NCBI GenBank assembly: GCA_963826505.1
Contig: CAWGXG010000006.1
Span: 764,578 to 828,577 of the forward strand
Length of the DNA: 64,000 nucleotides
From: CAWGXG01 sp963826505
Lineage (GTDB): Bacteria > Chloroflexota > Anaerolineae > Aggregatilineales > Aggregatilineaceae
Direction: 5' to 3'
The position numbers and the translations under genes are program-made. The notes under the pieces were generated by a model. The model searched no databases. It had not been told where the DNA came from and saw only the letters and a program-made list of their open reading frames with translations. Below, one piece after another: positions 1 through 9,143 of the stretch; positions within the stretch are counted from its first letter, which is position 1, and each line of letters opens with the position of its first letter.

Positions 1-35
1 AAATCCTTATGGTTTCCTTCCGATGGAGGATGACA

Positions 36-1379
36 ATGTTTAAACAACGCAATTTCTTTTCCCTAGTCGTCATGTTGGCGATTCTGTTGATTGTCGCGCA
101 GATGCCGAATACCTTTGTGGTCACGCAGGTGCCGAATGCTTTCGCCCAGTCCGGCCCCAGCTGCGGGACGGACCCAGTCAAGCTCAATGCTTACTTCGAG
201 ACAGGTTTCGACATCCCCTTCAAGCTGGCTGAGGAGTTTACAAACCAGTTCCCGAACGTGACATGGGATATCAAGCAGGACCAGTTCGCGAATCTCATCA
301 ATGAGACCCCGCGCCTCCTTTCGGGCGACAACCCCCCGGACCTCATCCGGCTGCCAACTATGGTCTCGTTTGCCAAGCAGGGACTGCTCAAGAATCTTGA
401 CGAGTATGCTACTGCGTTCGGCTGGGACGAGTGGCCTGTGCCTCAGCTTAACCAGAACCGCGTCGCGGAAGATGGTACCCGCGGCTCCGGTTCTCTCTAC
501 GCTATGGGCCTCAATTACAGCCTGACCGGCATCTTCTACAACAAGGAACTGGCGACCCAGATTGGCATGACCGAGCCGCCCCAGACGCTCGCCGAGTTTG
601 AGGACCTGCTCGCCAAGGCGAAGGAAGCTGGACTCCTCCCGATCATGCAGTGGGGTAGCGCCAAGAGTGGCATGGGGCTCGCCTTCCCGCTGCAGGCGCT
701 CATGGCCTCTGTTGGCCCAGTCGGGCCGATCAACGACTGGATCTTCCAGAAGTCCGGTGCCACGATCGACACTGAGTCGAATCTGATCGCCGCCCAGCAT
801 CTGGAGCAGTGGATCAAGAACGGCTACTTCCCGGAAGACATCAACGCGATCGAGTATACCGATGCTAACGCTCGTTTCGGCAAGGGCGAGGGCGTCTTCA
901 TCTTCAACGGTGACTGGCAGAATGCCGGTTACGACACTGCCATGCCCGGCAACGTTGGGTTCTTCCTGATGCCCCCCGCTGAGGCGGATGGATCGCCTGC
1001 CGCGATGTCCGCTCCACTGACGTTCGGCATCGCCGCCAAGGCCAAGCACGCGGATTGTGCGGCGTTCTTCCTCAACTGGGTCGCCTCTAACGACGACGCA
1101 CGCAAGATCGACGTTGCGATCGGTGGGTCGAACCCCGGCGGTCCATCGGGACTTACTATGCCTGCCGTCGCCGAGGGCTCGGTCACTAACGAGACACTCG
1201 CGGCTGGGGTAGTGGTGGGCGAGGCCGGTACATCAATGGACTTCATCGCTAACGCGACGAGTGCCATCTTCGCCCAGGGCTGGACGCCCGAGCTTCAGAA
1301 GATGGTCGGTGGCAGGCAGGACGCTGCCGGTCTCCTCAAGACTGTTCAGGAAGAATACGTGAGAGAACTCTCCGACTAG
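36..1379 (+). CDS. CUT1-type ABC sugar transporter, substrate-binding protein
   Basis: Extracytoplasmic solute-binding protein of the CUT1 carbohydrate family, expected to capture a sugar or oligosaccharide and hand it to the two permeases downstream. A Sec signal peptide is visible (hydrophobic stretch after FKQRN, cleavage probably after AFAQS). The mature part has the usual family layout, including YALGLNY-like and GIFYNKEL segments and GKGEGVFIFNGDW. Start chosen at ATG 36 because GGAGGA at 25-30 lies 5 bases upstream; longer in-frame starts at 9 and 30 exist. Length of about 447 residues is normal. It is first of three co-directional genes and is separated from the permeases by a strong hairpin. 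Substrate cannot be read from the sequence. Confidence 0.9.
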   Translation: MFKQRNFFSLVVMLAILLIVAQMPNTFVVTQVPNAFAQSGPSCGTDPVKLNAYFETGFDIPFKLAEEFTNQFPNVTWDIKQDQFANLINETPRLLSGDNPPDLIRLPTMVSFAKQGLLKNLDEYATAFGWDEWPVPQLNQNRVAEDGTRGSGSLYAMGLNYSLTGIFYNKELATQIGMTEPPQTLAEFEDLLAKAKEAGLLPIMQWGSAKSGMGLAFPLQALMASVGPVGPINDWIFQKSGATIDTESNLIAAQHLEQWIKNGYFPEDINAIEYTDANARFGKGEGVFIFNGDWQNAGYDTAMPGNVGFFLMPPAEADGSPAAMSAPLTFGIAAKAKHADCAAFFLNWVASNDDARKIDVAIGGSNPGGPSGLTMPAVAEGSVTNETLAAGVVVGEAGTSMDFIANATSAIFAQGWTPELQKMVGGRQDAAGLLKTVQEEYVRELSD

Positions 1380-1396
1380 CGGCGTTTCAAGAGCAT

Positions 1397-1432
1397 TGAA
1401 GGGGGCGCAGGACATGTCTTGCGCCCCCTTCA
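1397..1432 (+). terminator. strong intercistronic hairpin between binding protein and permease
   Basis: Perfect 13-base inverted repeat (TGAAGGGGGCGCA at 1397-1409 and its complement at 1420-1432) around a 10-base loop that can itself pair further. There is no T-run, so it is more likely an mRNA-stabilising or attenuating hairpin than a full intrinsic terminator. Such hairpins are known to raise binding-protein levels over permeases. A similar one sits at the same place in the ula-like transporter operons. Confidence 0.7.
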
Positions 1433-1440
1433 GATCGACG

Positions 1441-2391
1441 GTGATGATGATGATTACGTCAGACGATAGCCCCGCGGCTGGCATGTTTTCCCGGTGGATC
1501 TCCCTCGTCAAGAGCATAGTGATTCACCGGGAGATCGTCATCGGTTGGTTGTATGTTGTGCCCGCGCTGGTGATGTACGCGGTGTTTGTGCTGCTTCCCC
1601 TCGTCATGAGCATCCGATACTCGTTCTTTCGTTGGAACGGCATTGGGCCTATGACCTGGGTCGGGCTCAAGAACTACAGGACTGTCCTGGAAGTCCCTAA
1701 TCTGCTCGAGACGATCTACAACGCGTTCCGGCTGGTCATCTACTTCAGCCTCGTCCCGGTTACGTTGGGGCTCGTCGTCGCGAGTATCATTCACCGTGTG
1801 GCGACCGGGCGGCTTGGGGCGGTCGCCCGCACCGTTTTGTTCCTGCCTCAGGTCATCCCGCTGGTTGCCGCCGGAATTATCTGGGGATGGTTGTTGGCCC
1901 TTCCGGGTCTGGTTAACCAAATCCTGAAAGCTGTCGGCCTGGGCTCGTTCGCCCGGGCCTGGCTTGGCGATTTCGACTGGGCGCTCCCATCGGTCGGCTT
2001 TATCGGAATCTGGGTGCTGCTTGGATTCTGCACCGTTCTGCTGTGGACCGGCATGACGAAGCTCGACCCGGCCCTCTATGAGTCTGCGAGGATCGATGGC
2101 GCCAGCTGGTTGACGGAGTTCGTCAAGATCACTGTTCCACTTCTCAGGCACGAGATCAGCGTGTGCCTCACCGTAACGGTGATCGCCGCGCTGGCTGCCT
2201 TCGACATCGTCTACGTGTCGACAGCTGGCGGACCCGGCAACTCGACGGCGGTTCCCGGCATCCAGATTTATATCCTGGCGTTTACCCAACAACGGATTGG
2301 CTTGGCGTCTGCTCTGGCCGTAATGCTCATGATCCTGGTCCTGCTCGTCATCCTCCCCATCCAGTACTTGAACCGGGAGAGCACATCATGA
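1441..2391 (+). CDS. ABC sugar transporter permease (MalF/UgpA type)
   Basis: Inner-membrane permease of a CUT1 ABC importer. About six hydrophobic segments are visible, and the EAA-type cytoplasmic loop reads ALYESARIDGASWLTEFVKI, the site where the ATPase docks. The frame is open from 1396, but that start lies inside the hairpin; GTG 1441 or the ATG codons at 1444-1450 follow it and are more plausible, though no strong ribosome site is seen. The stop overlaps the next start by an ATGA. No ATPase gene is present here, as is common for CUT1 systems that share an MsmK/UgpC-type ATPase. Confidence 0.88.
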   Translation: MMMMITSDDSPAAGMFSRWISLVKSIVIHREIVIGWLYVVPALVMYAVFVLLPLVMSIRYSFFRWNGIGPMTWVGLKNYRTVLEVPNLLETIYNAFRLVIYFSLVPVTLGLVVASIIHRVATGRLGAVARTVLFLPQVIPLVAAGIIWGWLLALPGLVNQILKAVGLGSFARAWLGDFDWALPSVGFIGIWVLLGFCTVLLWTGMTKLDPALYESARIDGASWLTEFVKITVPLLRHEISVCLTVTVIAALAAFDIVYVSTAGGPGNSTAVPGIQIYILAFTQQRIGLASALAVMLMILVLLVILPIQYLNRESTS

Positions 2392-3212
2392 AGATCGGCC
2401 ACGGCGAACTCTGGGCAGGTCGGGCGCTCCTCATTGGGCTGATGACGATCACCATCCTGCCCTTCATCAGCATCTTCACAACCGCGCTGCATCCATCGGG
2501 CACGGTGCCCAGCGGGCTCGACTGGCCCGCGCACCCGCAGTGGGTCAACTTCGTCGAAGCGTTCAACGTAGCAAACATGACCAAACTGCTGATCTCGAGT
2601 TCGTTCATCGTGATCGCCGTTGTGCCAGTGTCGGTGGTTATTTCGACGATGGCCGGATTTGCCATCGGCCACCTACGCATCCCTGGCTCGCGCGCCCTCC
2701 TGTTTTTGTTCGTGTTTGGGCTGACGCTACCTTTTGGAGGGATCATCGTCCCGCTCTATTACCTTGAGCGTGATATGGGGATTTACAACACCCGGCTCGC
2801 GATCGTGCTGCCGTTGATCGGCCTGTACATGCCTTTCGCGGTGTTCTGGATGCGCGCCCACTTCGTCAACATGCCGGCTGAGATCTCTGAGGCGGCCCGG
2901 GTCGATGGCGCGACAACATGGGGGCTGTTCTGGCGCATCCACCTCCCGCTCGCGCGGGCGCCGATCTCGTCGCTGGGAATCCTCATGTCCGTCTGGACGT
3001 GGAACCAGTTCCTCATTGCCCTTGTGCTCGTTGAGGATCCGTCTCAGCGAACGATGGCCGGTGCGTTGGGGGCGTTCCAGGGTCATTATGCGACAGATGT
3101 CCCGCTGCTCTGCGCGGGCACGATTTTGATTCTGCTGCCCACCCTCGTGCTCTTCATGCTGTTCCAGCGCCAGATTATCGCGGCGCTGCTCCAGGGCTCG
3201 GTGAAGGGTTGA
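2388..3212 (+). CDS. ABC sugar transporter permease (MalG/UgpE type)
   Basis: Second permease of the same importer, about 274 residues, with a MalG-type arrangement of about six membrane segments. The EAA loop reads EISEAARVDGATTWGLFWRIHLP, and the C-terminus ends in the family-typical QRQIIAALLQGSVKG. Start ATG 2388 overlaps the upstream stop by four bases, indicating translational coupling. The frame is open further upstream, but that part only shadows the first permease. It closes the operon, with about 1 kb of gene-poor DNA following. Confidence 0.9.
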   Translation: MKIGHGELWAGRALLIGLMTITILPFISIFTTALHPSGTVPSGLDWPAHPQWVNFVEAFNVANMTKLLISSSFIVIAVVPVSVVISTMAGFAIGHLRIPGSRALLFLFVFGLTLPFGGIIVPLYYLERDMGIYNTRLAIVLPLIGLYMPFAVFWMRAHFVNMPAEISEAARVDGATTWGLFWRIHLPLARAPISSLGILMSVWTWNQFLIALVLVEDPSQRTMAGALGAFQGHYATDVPLLCAGTILILLPTLVLFMLFQRQIIAALLQGSVKG

Positions 3213-3587
3213 GCGGGTGAGTCCGAAGTATCAGGATGCCGGATGTGGGATCAGGCTTGCGGTCGGTTGGCGAAACACGGGATGCGGCGACGAGGGAAAC
3301 AGGCTACTCGTGACTGCGCTCCATAATCTCAACACAATAGCGCAGAGAGTCCGTTTCTCGCGACGGATTCACCGCGTGTACACAACCTTAGGCAAAGAGT
3401 GTTGCCGTCGCAAGCTGTACGATCTGTTCGTCGCGCTTTGGGGTGAATGAATTTGGTGCGCCCAACAGGCAGCATAAGACGCTAACGGAGCGGGAGCGAT
3501 GGGATTTGACCGCTCGTTGGTTGTGCGATTGTTATGGGGAAATTTGGGCTATTTCTCCGCATTTCACGCCAACGCATGGCCGCGTAG
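3213..3587. other. gene-poor stretch after the transporter operon
   Basis: No gene is supported. A short open frame at 3217-3450 (+) has no recognisable motif or good ribosome site and overlaps nothing meaningful. No clear terminator was found. The stretch leads into decayed genes, so it is probably degenerated sequence. Confidence 0.4.
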
Positions 3588-4009
3588 TCAGCATACAGCT
3601 TTGCCAGTCGGCCTGAATGGCGACCGAGGGTGAAGACAACGCTTGGCGCGACATTTCAGGTTTTGGGGCTGACTATCTACAACTTTTCCAGAAAACGAAT
3701 ATCGGGCGGGGCCGATGACCCCGGCCCGCCACATGGCCTCTTTCAGGCTGATAGAGCGCGCAAATGCCTTCGCCTGATCCAGGCCGCGCCACCCCAGAAT
3801 GACGGTGATCTCATTCTCTCATTCGCGTTATTCACGTCGCGCACCTCCCAGGCCTCTCCGGTGGCGCCTGCTGCCTGACGTGCTGGCGCATGGACATCAT
3901 AGATTTCGCGCCATTTGGGATAGTCTTCAACTTGCTGCCGAATGTACAGATAGACTAGGGTTATGGTTTCTCGCCCAACGTTGCTCCAACGTGACTGGTA
4001 CTCAGTCAT
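3588..4009 (-). pseudogene. ABM/dimeric-barrel-like small protein, frameshifted
   Basis: The minus strand encodes ETITLVYLYIRQQVEDYPKW and AARQAAGATGEAWEVRD-like text typical of small dimeric alpha-beta barrel proteins of the antibiotic-biosynthesis-monooxygenase type. The frame breaks at an exact 8-base tandem duplication (two copies of tctcattc on the plus strand, 3809-3824). After it the reading continues in another frame as ITVILGWRGLDQAKAFARSI and SLKEAMWRAGVIG. Removing one copy restores one frame ending at 3588. Start is uncertain (ATG 4009 or an internal start nearer the barrel). Family assignment rests on pattern recognition only. Confidence 0.55.
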
Positions 4010-4222
4010 TCTGAATATGACGGATGAAGGCGATGTTGTTTCTTCAGCAAAAGGACCTAAGCTAATTATGCCCATATGCCGCTTGGCAAGTACGGATCCA
4101 GCCAGAAATTCGCCTGGGTTGACGATAAATACGGCGTTTCATGGGGGTTAAATTGGACTCAAACGTACTTTACAGACACGGTCGTAGAGTTAACCCTAGT
4201 GACACAATATGGAGGCTGCACG

Positions 4223-4783
4223 ATGTCCAAACTGATCTACTTTATGCCCATGTCGCTGGATGGCTTTATCGCGGGTGAAACCGACAACCTCGATTGGTCG
4301 GCACCGGACGAGGAGGTAATGGCTTTCATCAACGATCGGCACCGCCCCATCGGCACCTATCTCTATGGACGCAAGAATTATGAGGTAATGACGATTTGGG
4401 AAACGCCAGATGTCATTCCTGGTCTGACGCCGGCCATGATGGACTTCGCGCGGATCTGGCAAGCGGCCGATAAGATCGTCTATTCCAAATCGCTGGAGAC
4501 CGTCTCTACACCGAAGACGCGTCTCGAGCGGGAATTCGAACCGCAGGCGGTTCGCGATCTGAAGGCTCAATTGCCTCACGATATTTCGGTGGCTGGTCCG
4601 AGTCTGGCCGCACAGGCGATCCGGGCTGGGCTCGTCGACGAGTATCAGTTGCTCGTCGTACCTTTTATGCTTGGCGGTGGCAAGCGGGTTCTGCCCAGCA
4701 ACGTAGGCGTAAAGCTGGATCTCCTGGATGAGCGCCGTGTTGGTAATGGATGGGTCTATCTTCGCTATCGCACGCGGGTCTGA
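4223..4783 (+). CDS. dihydrofolate reductase family protein (RibD C-terminal-like)
   Basis: Small NADPH-dependent reductase-like protein of the DHFR/RibD-C superfamily (YyaP/YwjB type), 186 residues. It starts with a beta strand and the MSLDGFIA motif, followed by LYGRKNYEVM, a central VYSKSLETV and the C-terminal nucleotide-site text DISVAGPSLAAQAIRAGLVDEYQL and GGGKRVLP. Start ATG 4223 has GGAGG at 4211-4215; the frame extends upstream without a motif. It is a single gene between remnants. The physiological substrate is not known for this subgroup. Confidence 0.88.
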   Translation: MSKLIYFMPMSLDGFIAGETDNLDWSAPDEEVMAFINDRHRPIGTYLYGRKNYEVMTIWETPDVIPGLTPAMMDFARIWQAADKIVYSKSLETVSTPKTRLEREFEPQAVRDLKAQLPHDISVAGPSLAAQAIRAGLVDEYQLLVVPFMLGGGKRVLPSNVGVKLDLLDERRVGNGWVYLRYRTRV

Positions 4784-4909
4784 TGGCGGCAGCGGTCAAA
4801 GAGGGTATTCGTGATGGGTTGGATCACGAACGGAAGCTTCGAGAAATGCCTGCGAAACGATACATTGTACACTTGATCGAGGTAGAGTGAGGTGTTGTAG
4901 AATCCATTT

Positions 4910-5256
4910 CGCGTTGAGACGGTGCGCCAGCGCTTGAAAAAAACGACCTCAAACCTTGGCAGCACAAAGCGTGGTGCATACCCAAACCTGGCGCGGAGTT
5001 CGTGGTTGCGATGGAAGACGCCCTGGATGTGTATGAAATGCCCTACGACCCCGCTTATCCAACCGTCTGCTTTGATGAGAAGCCCAAGCAATTGATTGGC
5101 GAAACTCGCGTACCTTGCCCAACGATGCCGGGGCAATATGCTCGCTATGATTACGTATACGAGCGCAACGGAACCTGTAACCTGTTCATGTTCTTTGAAC
5201 CACTGCGAGCCTGGCGGCATGTCGACATCACTGACCGTCGGACTGGCAACGATTAG
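4910..5256 (+). pseudogene. IS630-family transposase remnant (central part)
   Basis: The frame from about 5002 reads AMEDALDVYEMPYDPAYPTVCFDEKPKQL, then RYDYVYERNGTCNLFMFFEPLRAWRHVDITDRRT. This is the conserved first DDE region of IS630-type transposases (the catalytic Asp in CFDEKPKQ). Upstream, ETVRQRLKK followed by LKPWQHKAWCIPKPG belongs to the same protein but in another frame; a run of seven A bases near 4935 appears one base short. The C-terminal part with the remaining acidic residues is absent. Another protein's remnant begins directly afterwards. Confidence 0.75.
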
Positions 5257-5616
5257 GCCTATGCCGCACAGCACCACGGCGAACGGGCGCTGGCTATTGC
5301 CCGCGAGCTTTCCCACCCCCAATTGCTGGCGCGCTCCGTCAATTCGCTGGCTTATGTGAATGCGCGCCTGCGCCAATGGGATCGGGTTGAGAGTTATGCC
5401 TGTGAAGCGTGTGACCTCTATGCAACTGTTGGAAATCGCGTGCTGGAAATGGATAACTTCCGGTTGATTGCCCGGTGTCAGGCGTTTTTGGGTCATCTCG
5501 AAGCGAGTCTGGATGCCCTGCGCGAAGCGCTGGTCTTTATCCAACAAATCGATAATGTGTGGGGCATGGCCTGCTCGTGCCGCTGGACGAGTTGGAGCGG
5601 TGCGCCACGCGCGTGA
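5257..5616 (+). pseudogene. TPR-domain regulator remnant
   Basis: Reads YAAQHHGERALAIARELSHP, then LLARSVNSLAYVNARLRQWD and EASLDALREALVFIQQID. These are tetratricopeptide-type helices as found in the C-terminal part of BTAD or LuxR STAND regulators. It lacks an N-terminus, runs directly on from the IS630 remnant and loses similarity near 5580. It is probably the tail of a regulator truncated by the insertion sequence. Confidence 0.55.
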
Positions 5617-5874
5617 TGAACTGTGGTGAGTGAGCGCCTAGAACGGTTCCAAGCGTCCGAATTCCGAGCTTGTTTCGATCTCAAATAGCCTCAAATCACT
5701 CAGGGCAATCCGGCCTGTTGGACGATATCAAGGAGTGTTCGGGATAACCGCGTCAATTCTGTATTCAATCAGATACTACCGGTTGAATTGATAGTGTCTT
5801 TGAGGCCGCCATCATTTGGTCTGCTGTGCGCCGGATTGACTACAATCTGGTACACAAAAAGGAACACACCTGCG

Positions 5875-8466
5875 ATGGTCGAGACGGAGTCGTTTGGGGA
5901 ATGGATCAGCCGGCGGCGCAAGGTGCTCGATTTGACGCAGCGCGAGCTGGCCGATCGCACGGGCTGTGCCCTCTCGACCATCAAGAAGATCGAGACCGGC
6001 GAACGCCGCCCGTCGCCTCGACTGACGGATCGGTTGGCCGATGGCCTGTACATCTCGCCTGATTGGCGCGCGCTGTTTGCCGAATGCGCGCGCGGTCTGC
6101 GTCCGGTAGATGAGTTGCCTCCCCTCGAAACAGGTCGTGAACAGCCCACTACCTCAACGGCCAGAGTCACTCCCAACCTTCCTGGTCAAGCCAATCCGTT
6201 CATTGGCCGCGAGGCCGAACTCACGCAAATCGAAGCCTATCTGGATAACCCGGATTGTCGCTTGCTGACTCTCACTGGTGTCGGCGGCACGGGCAAAACG
6301 CGGCTGGCACTGAGGGCCGCCGCGGCGGTCGTCGAGAACTTCGCCGATGGCGTTTACTTCGTTGACCTTGCGCCACTCTCTGATCCAAGGCTTGTCGCCA
6401 AAACGATCGCCGGCGTGCTGGGCATGGTGGAGAACTCCGCTAAATCACAGTTAGAAACCCTGAAACGCGCGCTTGCTAACCGGGAACTTCTGCTCGTGGT
6501 CGACAATTTCGAGCATGTTATCGAGGCTGCACCGCTGCTTGCCGAACTGATCGTTGCTGCACCCCGCTTGAAAATACTCGTCACCAGCCGGGAAGCGCTG
6601 CGCCTTTCCGGTGAGCAGGAATACCCGGTGCCACCTTTGTCACTGCCATCTGGCAACGGCTCGGACGCCCTGGCGAAATCGGAGGCGGGGACGCTGTTCG
6701 TGCAGCGTGCGCAGAGGCTGTTACCCCATTTTGAGATCACGGAACAGAACGCGCCAGCCATCTCGCAAATCTGCGCTCGGCTGGATGGTATTCCTCTGGC
6801 CATCGAACTGGCAGCGGCGCGCTGTAAACTGTTATCGCCCCAGGCCATGCTTGCCCGGCTAGACAGCCGTTTCACGCTCCTGACTGGGGGTGCGCGCGAT
6901 GTCCCGATGCGCCAGCGGACTCTGCGCCGGACGCTGGATTGGAGTTATCACCTGCTGGATGATTCAGAGAAGCGACTGTTTGCGCGACTGGCTGTTTTTC
7001 AGGGCGGTCGCTCGTTGGAAGCGATTGAGGCGGTGTGCCAGCCCGACCTCCCGCTCGATGTATTTGACGGCTTGGCTGCCCTGGTCGACAAGAACCTTAT
7101 CCAACAAACTGAGATGCCAGAAGGTGAGCCACGCTTTGTCATGTTGGAAACGATTCACGAGTATGCCCGTGAGCGCCTGGCGGAAAGCGGCGAGGCGGAC
7201 TTGATACGCAGGCGGTACGCCGAGTACTTCGTAGCATTGGCCGAACGCGCTGAGCCCGAGCTGCGGCTGGCCGAGCATCAGCACTGGTCGCAACAGCTCG
7301 AACAGGAACTGAACAATCTGCGGGCGGTGCTGGAATGGTCGCTGGGCGAGGGGGATGTGGCCCTTGGCGTGCGTTTGGCAGGCGCACTGTCGCTATTCTG
7401 GTGGGCGTATGGTTACCATGTCGAAGGGAGACGCTGGATCCAGCCGTTGTTGGAGCGGCTGGATGAGGTTCCCATGCGGTATCATGCCAAATTCCTGTTC
7501 GGCGCTGGCACTATGACGTTTTTCTACGATCTCGAAACAGCACGGCGTCACCTAATGAGGGCCTTGGAATTGTCACGGAAAGCGGGCGACAGACTCCTCG
7601 TGGGTTTTGCGCTCGTTTTCCAAAGCTATACCATGTTGGGGAAAAAAGAAGCGGATTTGGCGGTTGCCGAAGAAGCATTAACCTTGTTCCGAGAACTGGA
7701 TCATAAACCGGGTATTGCGCAGGCGTTGAATGGTGTTGGCGTCATCGCCGCCGAAATGGGTGACGATGATCGTGCCCGGCAAGCATACGAGGAATGTCTG
7801 GCATTGTGCCAGGAAACGGGCGAAACGCGCCGCGTCATCCTTATGCTGCAAAACCTTTCTTTTCTTGCTCTGCATATGGGCGATTATGAGCGAGCGTGGA
7901 ACATCGCGCGCCAAGCTCTTGAACTGGCAATACAAATGAACAACCGACTTTTGATTGCTGTGCTGCTGGCTGTGATCGCTGGTCCGGCGGGGTTGCACGG
8001 TCAGCCGCGGCGGGCGACACGTTGGTTAGGTGCTTCTGAAGCTGCACTGGAAAGCATAGGGGCACTCCACCAACCAGTTGACAGACGGGAGGTTGATCGC
8101 ATTATTGCTGGCGTGCGCGCTCAACTCGACGAGACGGCTTTTCAGGCCGCCTGGGCCGAGGGACGGACGATGACGCTGGAGCAGGCCGTCGCCGAGACGC
8201 TTAGAAATACAACCGCTCCCGGCCAACGCGCTGACACACCGGCAATCGCACCACGTGCCGGACACCCGTTCGAACCTCTCACTGAGCGTGAACTCGAAAT
8301 TCTTCGCCTGATGAGCAGCGGCCTCGCCACGCGTGAGATCGCGTCACAACTTTTCCTGAGCGTGGGCACGGTTCGCTGGTATCTCAAGCACATCTACAGC
8401 AAACTCTACGTCCACAGCCGTACGCAAGCCATTCTCCGCGCGCGCGAATTGAACCTATTGGACTAG
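5875..8466 (+). CDS. XRE-STAND (NB-ARC-like)-TPR-LuxR transcriptional regulator
   Basis: A predicted 863-residue cytoplasmic signal-responsive regulator. Domains in order: an XRE helix-turn-helix (about 8-65, WISRRRKVLDLTQRELADRT), a STAND ATPase with P-loop GVGGTGKTRLA near residue 135 and Walker B LLLVVDNFEHV near 210, a winged-helix/TPR region with several helical repeats (about 380-760), and a C-terminal LuxR helix-turn-helix (about 800-863, LTERELEILRLMSSGLATRE). Two DNA-binding domains at opposite ends is uncommon; most relatives have only one. Start ATG 5875 was preferred because the HTH begins eight residues later and an AAGGA lies upstream. It may control the secreted protein that follows, since both share a motif with a second such locus. 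Confidence 0.88.
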   Translation: MVETESFGEWISRRRKVLDLTQRELADRTGCALSTIKKIETGERRPSPRLTDRLADGLYISPDWRALFAECARGLRPVDELPPLETGREQPTTSTARVTPNLPGQANPFIGREAELTQIEAYLDNPDCRLLTLTGVGGTGKTRLALRAAAAVVENFADGVYFVDLAPLSDPRLVAKTIAGVLGMVENSAKSQLETLKRALANRELLLVVDNFEHVIEAAPLLAELIVAAPRLKILVTSREALRLSGEQEYPVPPLSLPSGNGSDALAKSEAGTLFVQRAQRLLPHFEITEQNAPAISQICARLDGIPLAIELAAARCKLLSPQAMLARLDSRFTLLTGGARDVPMRQRTLRRTLDWSYHLLDDSEKRLFARLAVFQGGRSLEAIEAVCQPDLPLDVFDGLAALVDKNLIQQTEMPEGEPRFVMLETIHEYARERLAESGEADLIRRRYAEYFVALAERAEPELRLAEHQHWSQQLEQELNNLRAVLEWSLGEGDVALGVRLAGALSLFWWAYGYHVEGRRWIQPLLERLDEVPMRYHAKFLFGAGTMTFFYDLETARRHLMRALELSRKAGDRLLVGFALVFQSYTMLGKKEADLAVAEEALTLFRELDHKPGIAQALNGVGVIAAEMGDDDRARQAYEECLALCQETGETRRVILMLQNLSFLALHMGDYERAWNIARQALELAIQMNNRLLIAVLLAVIAGPAGLHGQPRRATRWLGASEAALESIGALHQPVDRREVDRIIAGVRAQLDETAFQAAWAEGRTMTLEQAVAETLRNTTAPGQRADTPAIAPRAGHPFEPLTERELEILRLMSSGLATREIASQLFLSVGTVRWYLKHIYSKLYVHSRTQAILRARELNLLD

Positions 8467-8476
8467 ATCCCCCTAA

Positions 8477-8494
8477 CAGATCCCCTCAATTGGG
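8477..8494 (+). promoter_or_regulatory. candidate operator shared with 35500-35517
   Basis: CAGATCCCCTCAATTGGG lies upstream of the secreted-protein gene. A near-identical copy (one change in 18) lies upstream of the gene at 35589. In both cases it is next to a LuxR-STAND-TPR regulator and is followed, after about 25-40 bases, by a TATTCTA/TTCTATA-like -10 and a CTCAAG element. The core CAATTG is palindromic. It is inferred to be a regulator-binding site. Confidence 0.5.
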
Positions 8495-8621
8495 AGGCGA
8501 TTGCCCAACACCATCATTCTATACTGAGGCCAGCATCTCAAGAAAAGCAAAGACCGCGACAGGCGCTGTGTGATGCTCACAGACCTCCAAGGCGTCCGTA
8601 TGATGGAGTCAAAGGAGCTGA

Positions 8622-9143
8622 ATGATGATGCGGCGAATGATTATGGTGATTGTGGTCGTGGTGACCGGAGGGCTGTTTATGGGACGTGCGCGGGCCCAGT
8701 CCCAAGACTGCCAAAGCGTGACGAATTTGTCTGCTCAATCGCAGGTTCAGATTGCGACAGCGGCCCACTCAGACGCACTCGATTCCAACGCATGTGCCTT
8801 CGAAGTCGATCCCGTCACGGATGTGGCCCACATGTCTCTGACGGTGACGGCCGGAAAGACCTATTATGTTTCGTTTCAAGGGTGGGCCGGGCAAATCGCG
8901 AATATCAGCGCGCGCGGCGCCAATCCAGGTGACGTAGACCTGCGTCTCCAGGTTATCGGCCCTGACGGGAGTCCCCTGGCATTCGGACAACGGGAGACGA
9001 CGACGGGCGCCCCGCTGCCCAGCTTCGAAATTCGAGAAGACGGAACTTACATCTTGGCGCTGAGCAGCGCTGACGGCCGGGGTGGAGAAGACATCTCGAT
9101 CAGCCTGGCGACTCATTGGCGCAGAGGTCCCGGTATCAGGTAG
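8622..9143 (+). CDS. secreted protein with PPC-like beta-sandwich domain
   Basis: A predicted exported 173-residue protein. An N-terminal signal peptide (hydrophobic IMVIVVVVTGGLFM, cleavage after GRARA) is followed by a single domain with DVAHMSLTVTAGKTYYVSF, GDVDLRLQVIGPDGSPLA and DGTYILALSS. This pattern resembles bacterial pre-peptidase C-terminal (PPC)-type beta-sandwiches. AAGGAG at 8611-8616 supports the start. No catalytic motif is seen. It lies downstream of the XRE-LuxR regulator and behind the shared motif, so it may be its target. Function unknown. Confidence 0.7.
   Translation: MMMRRMIMVIVVVVTGGLFMGRARAQSQDCQSVTNLSAQSQVQIATAAHSDALDSNACAFEVDPVTDVAHMSLTVTAGKTYYVSFQGWAGQIANISARGANPGDVDLRLQVIGPDGSPLAFGQRETTTGAPLPSFEIREDGTYILALSSADGRGGEDISISLATHWRRGPGIR

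Noticed and set aside
63..1049. Long minus-strand open frame opposite the first binding protein
   Set aside because: Arg/Gly/Asp-rich text without any motif; it is the shadow of a clear CUT1 binding protein with signal peptide and ribosome site.
1459..2292. Minus-strand open frame opposite the permease
   Set aside because: Highly charged, low-complexity translation typical of antisense of a membrane protein in GC-rich DNA.
4765..5547. 260-codon minus-strand open frame
   Set aside because: The plus strand carries recognisable IS630 transposase and TPR remnants over the same DNA; the minus translation matches nothing I know.
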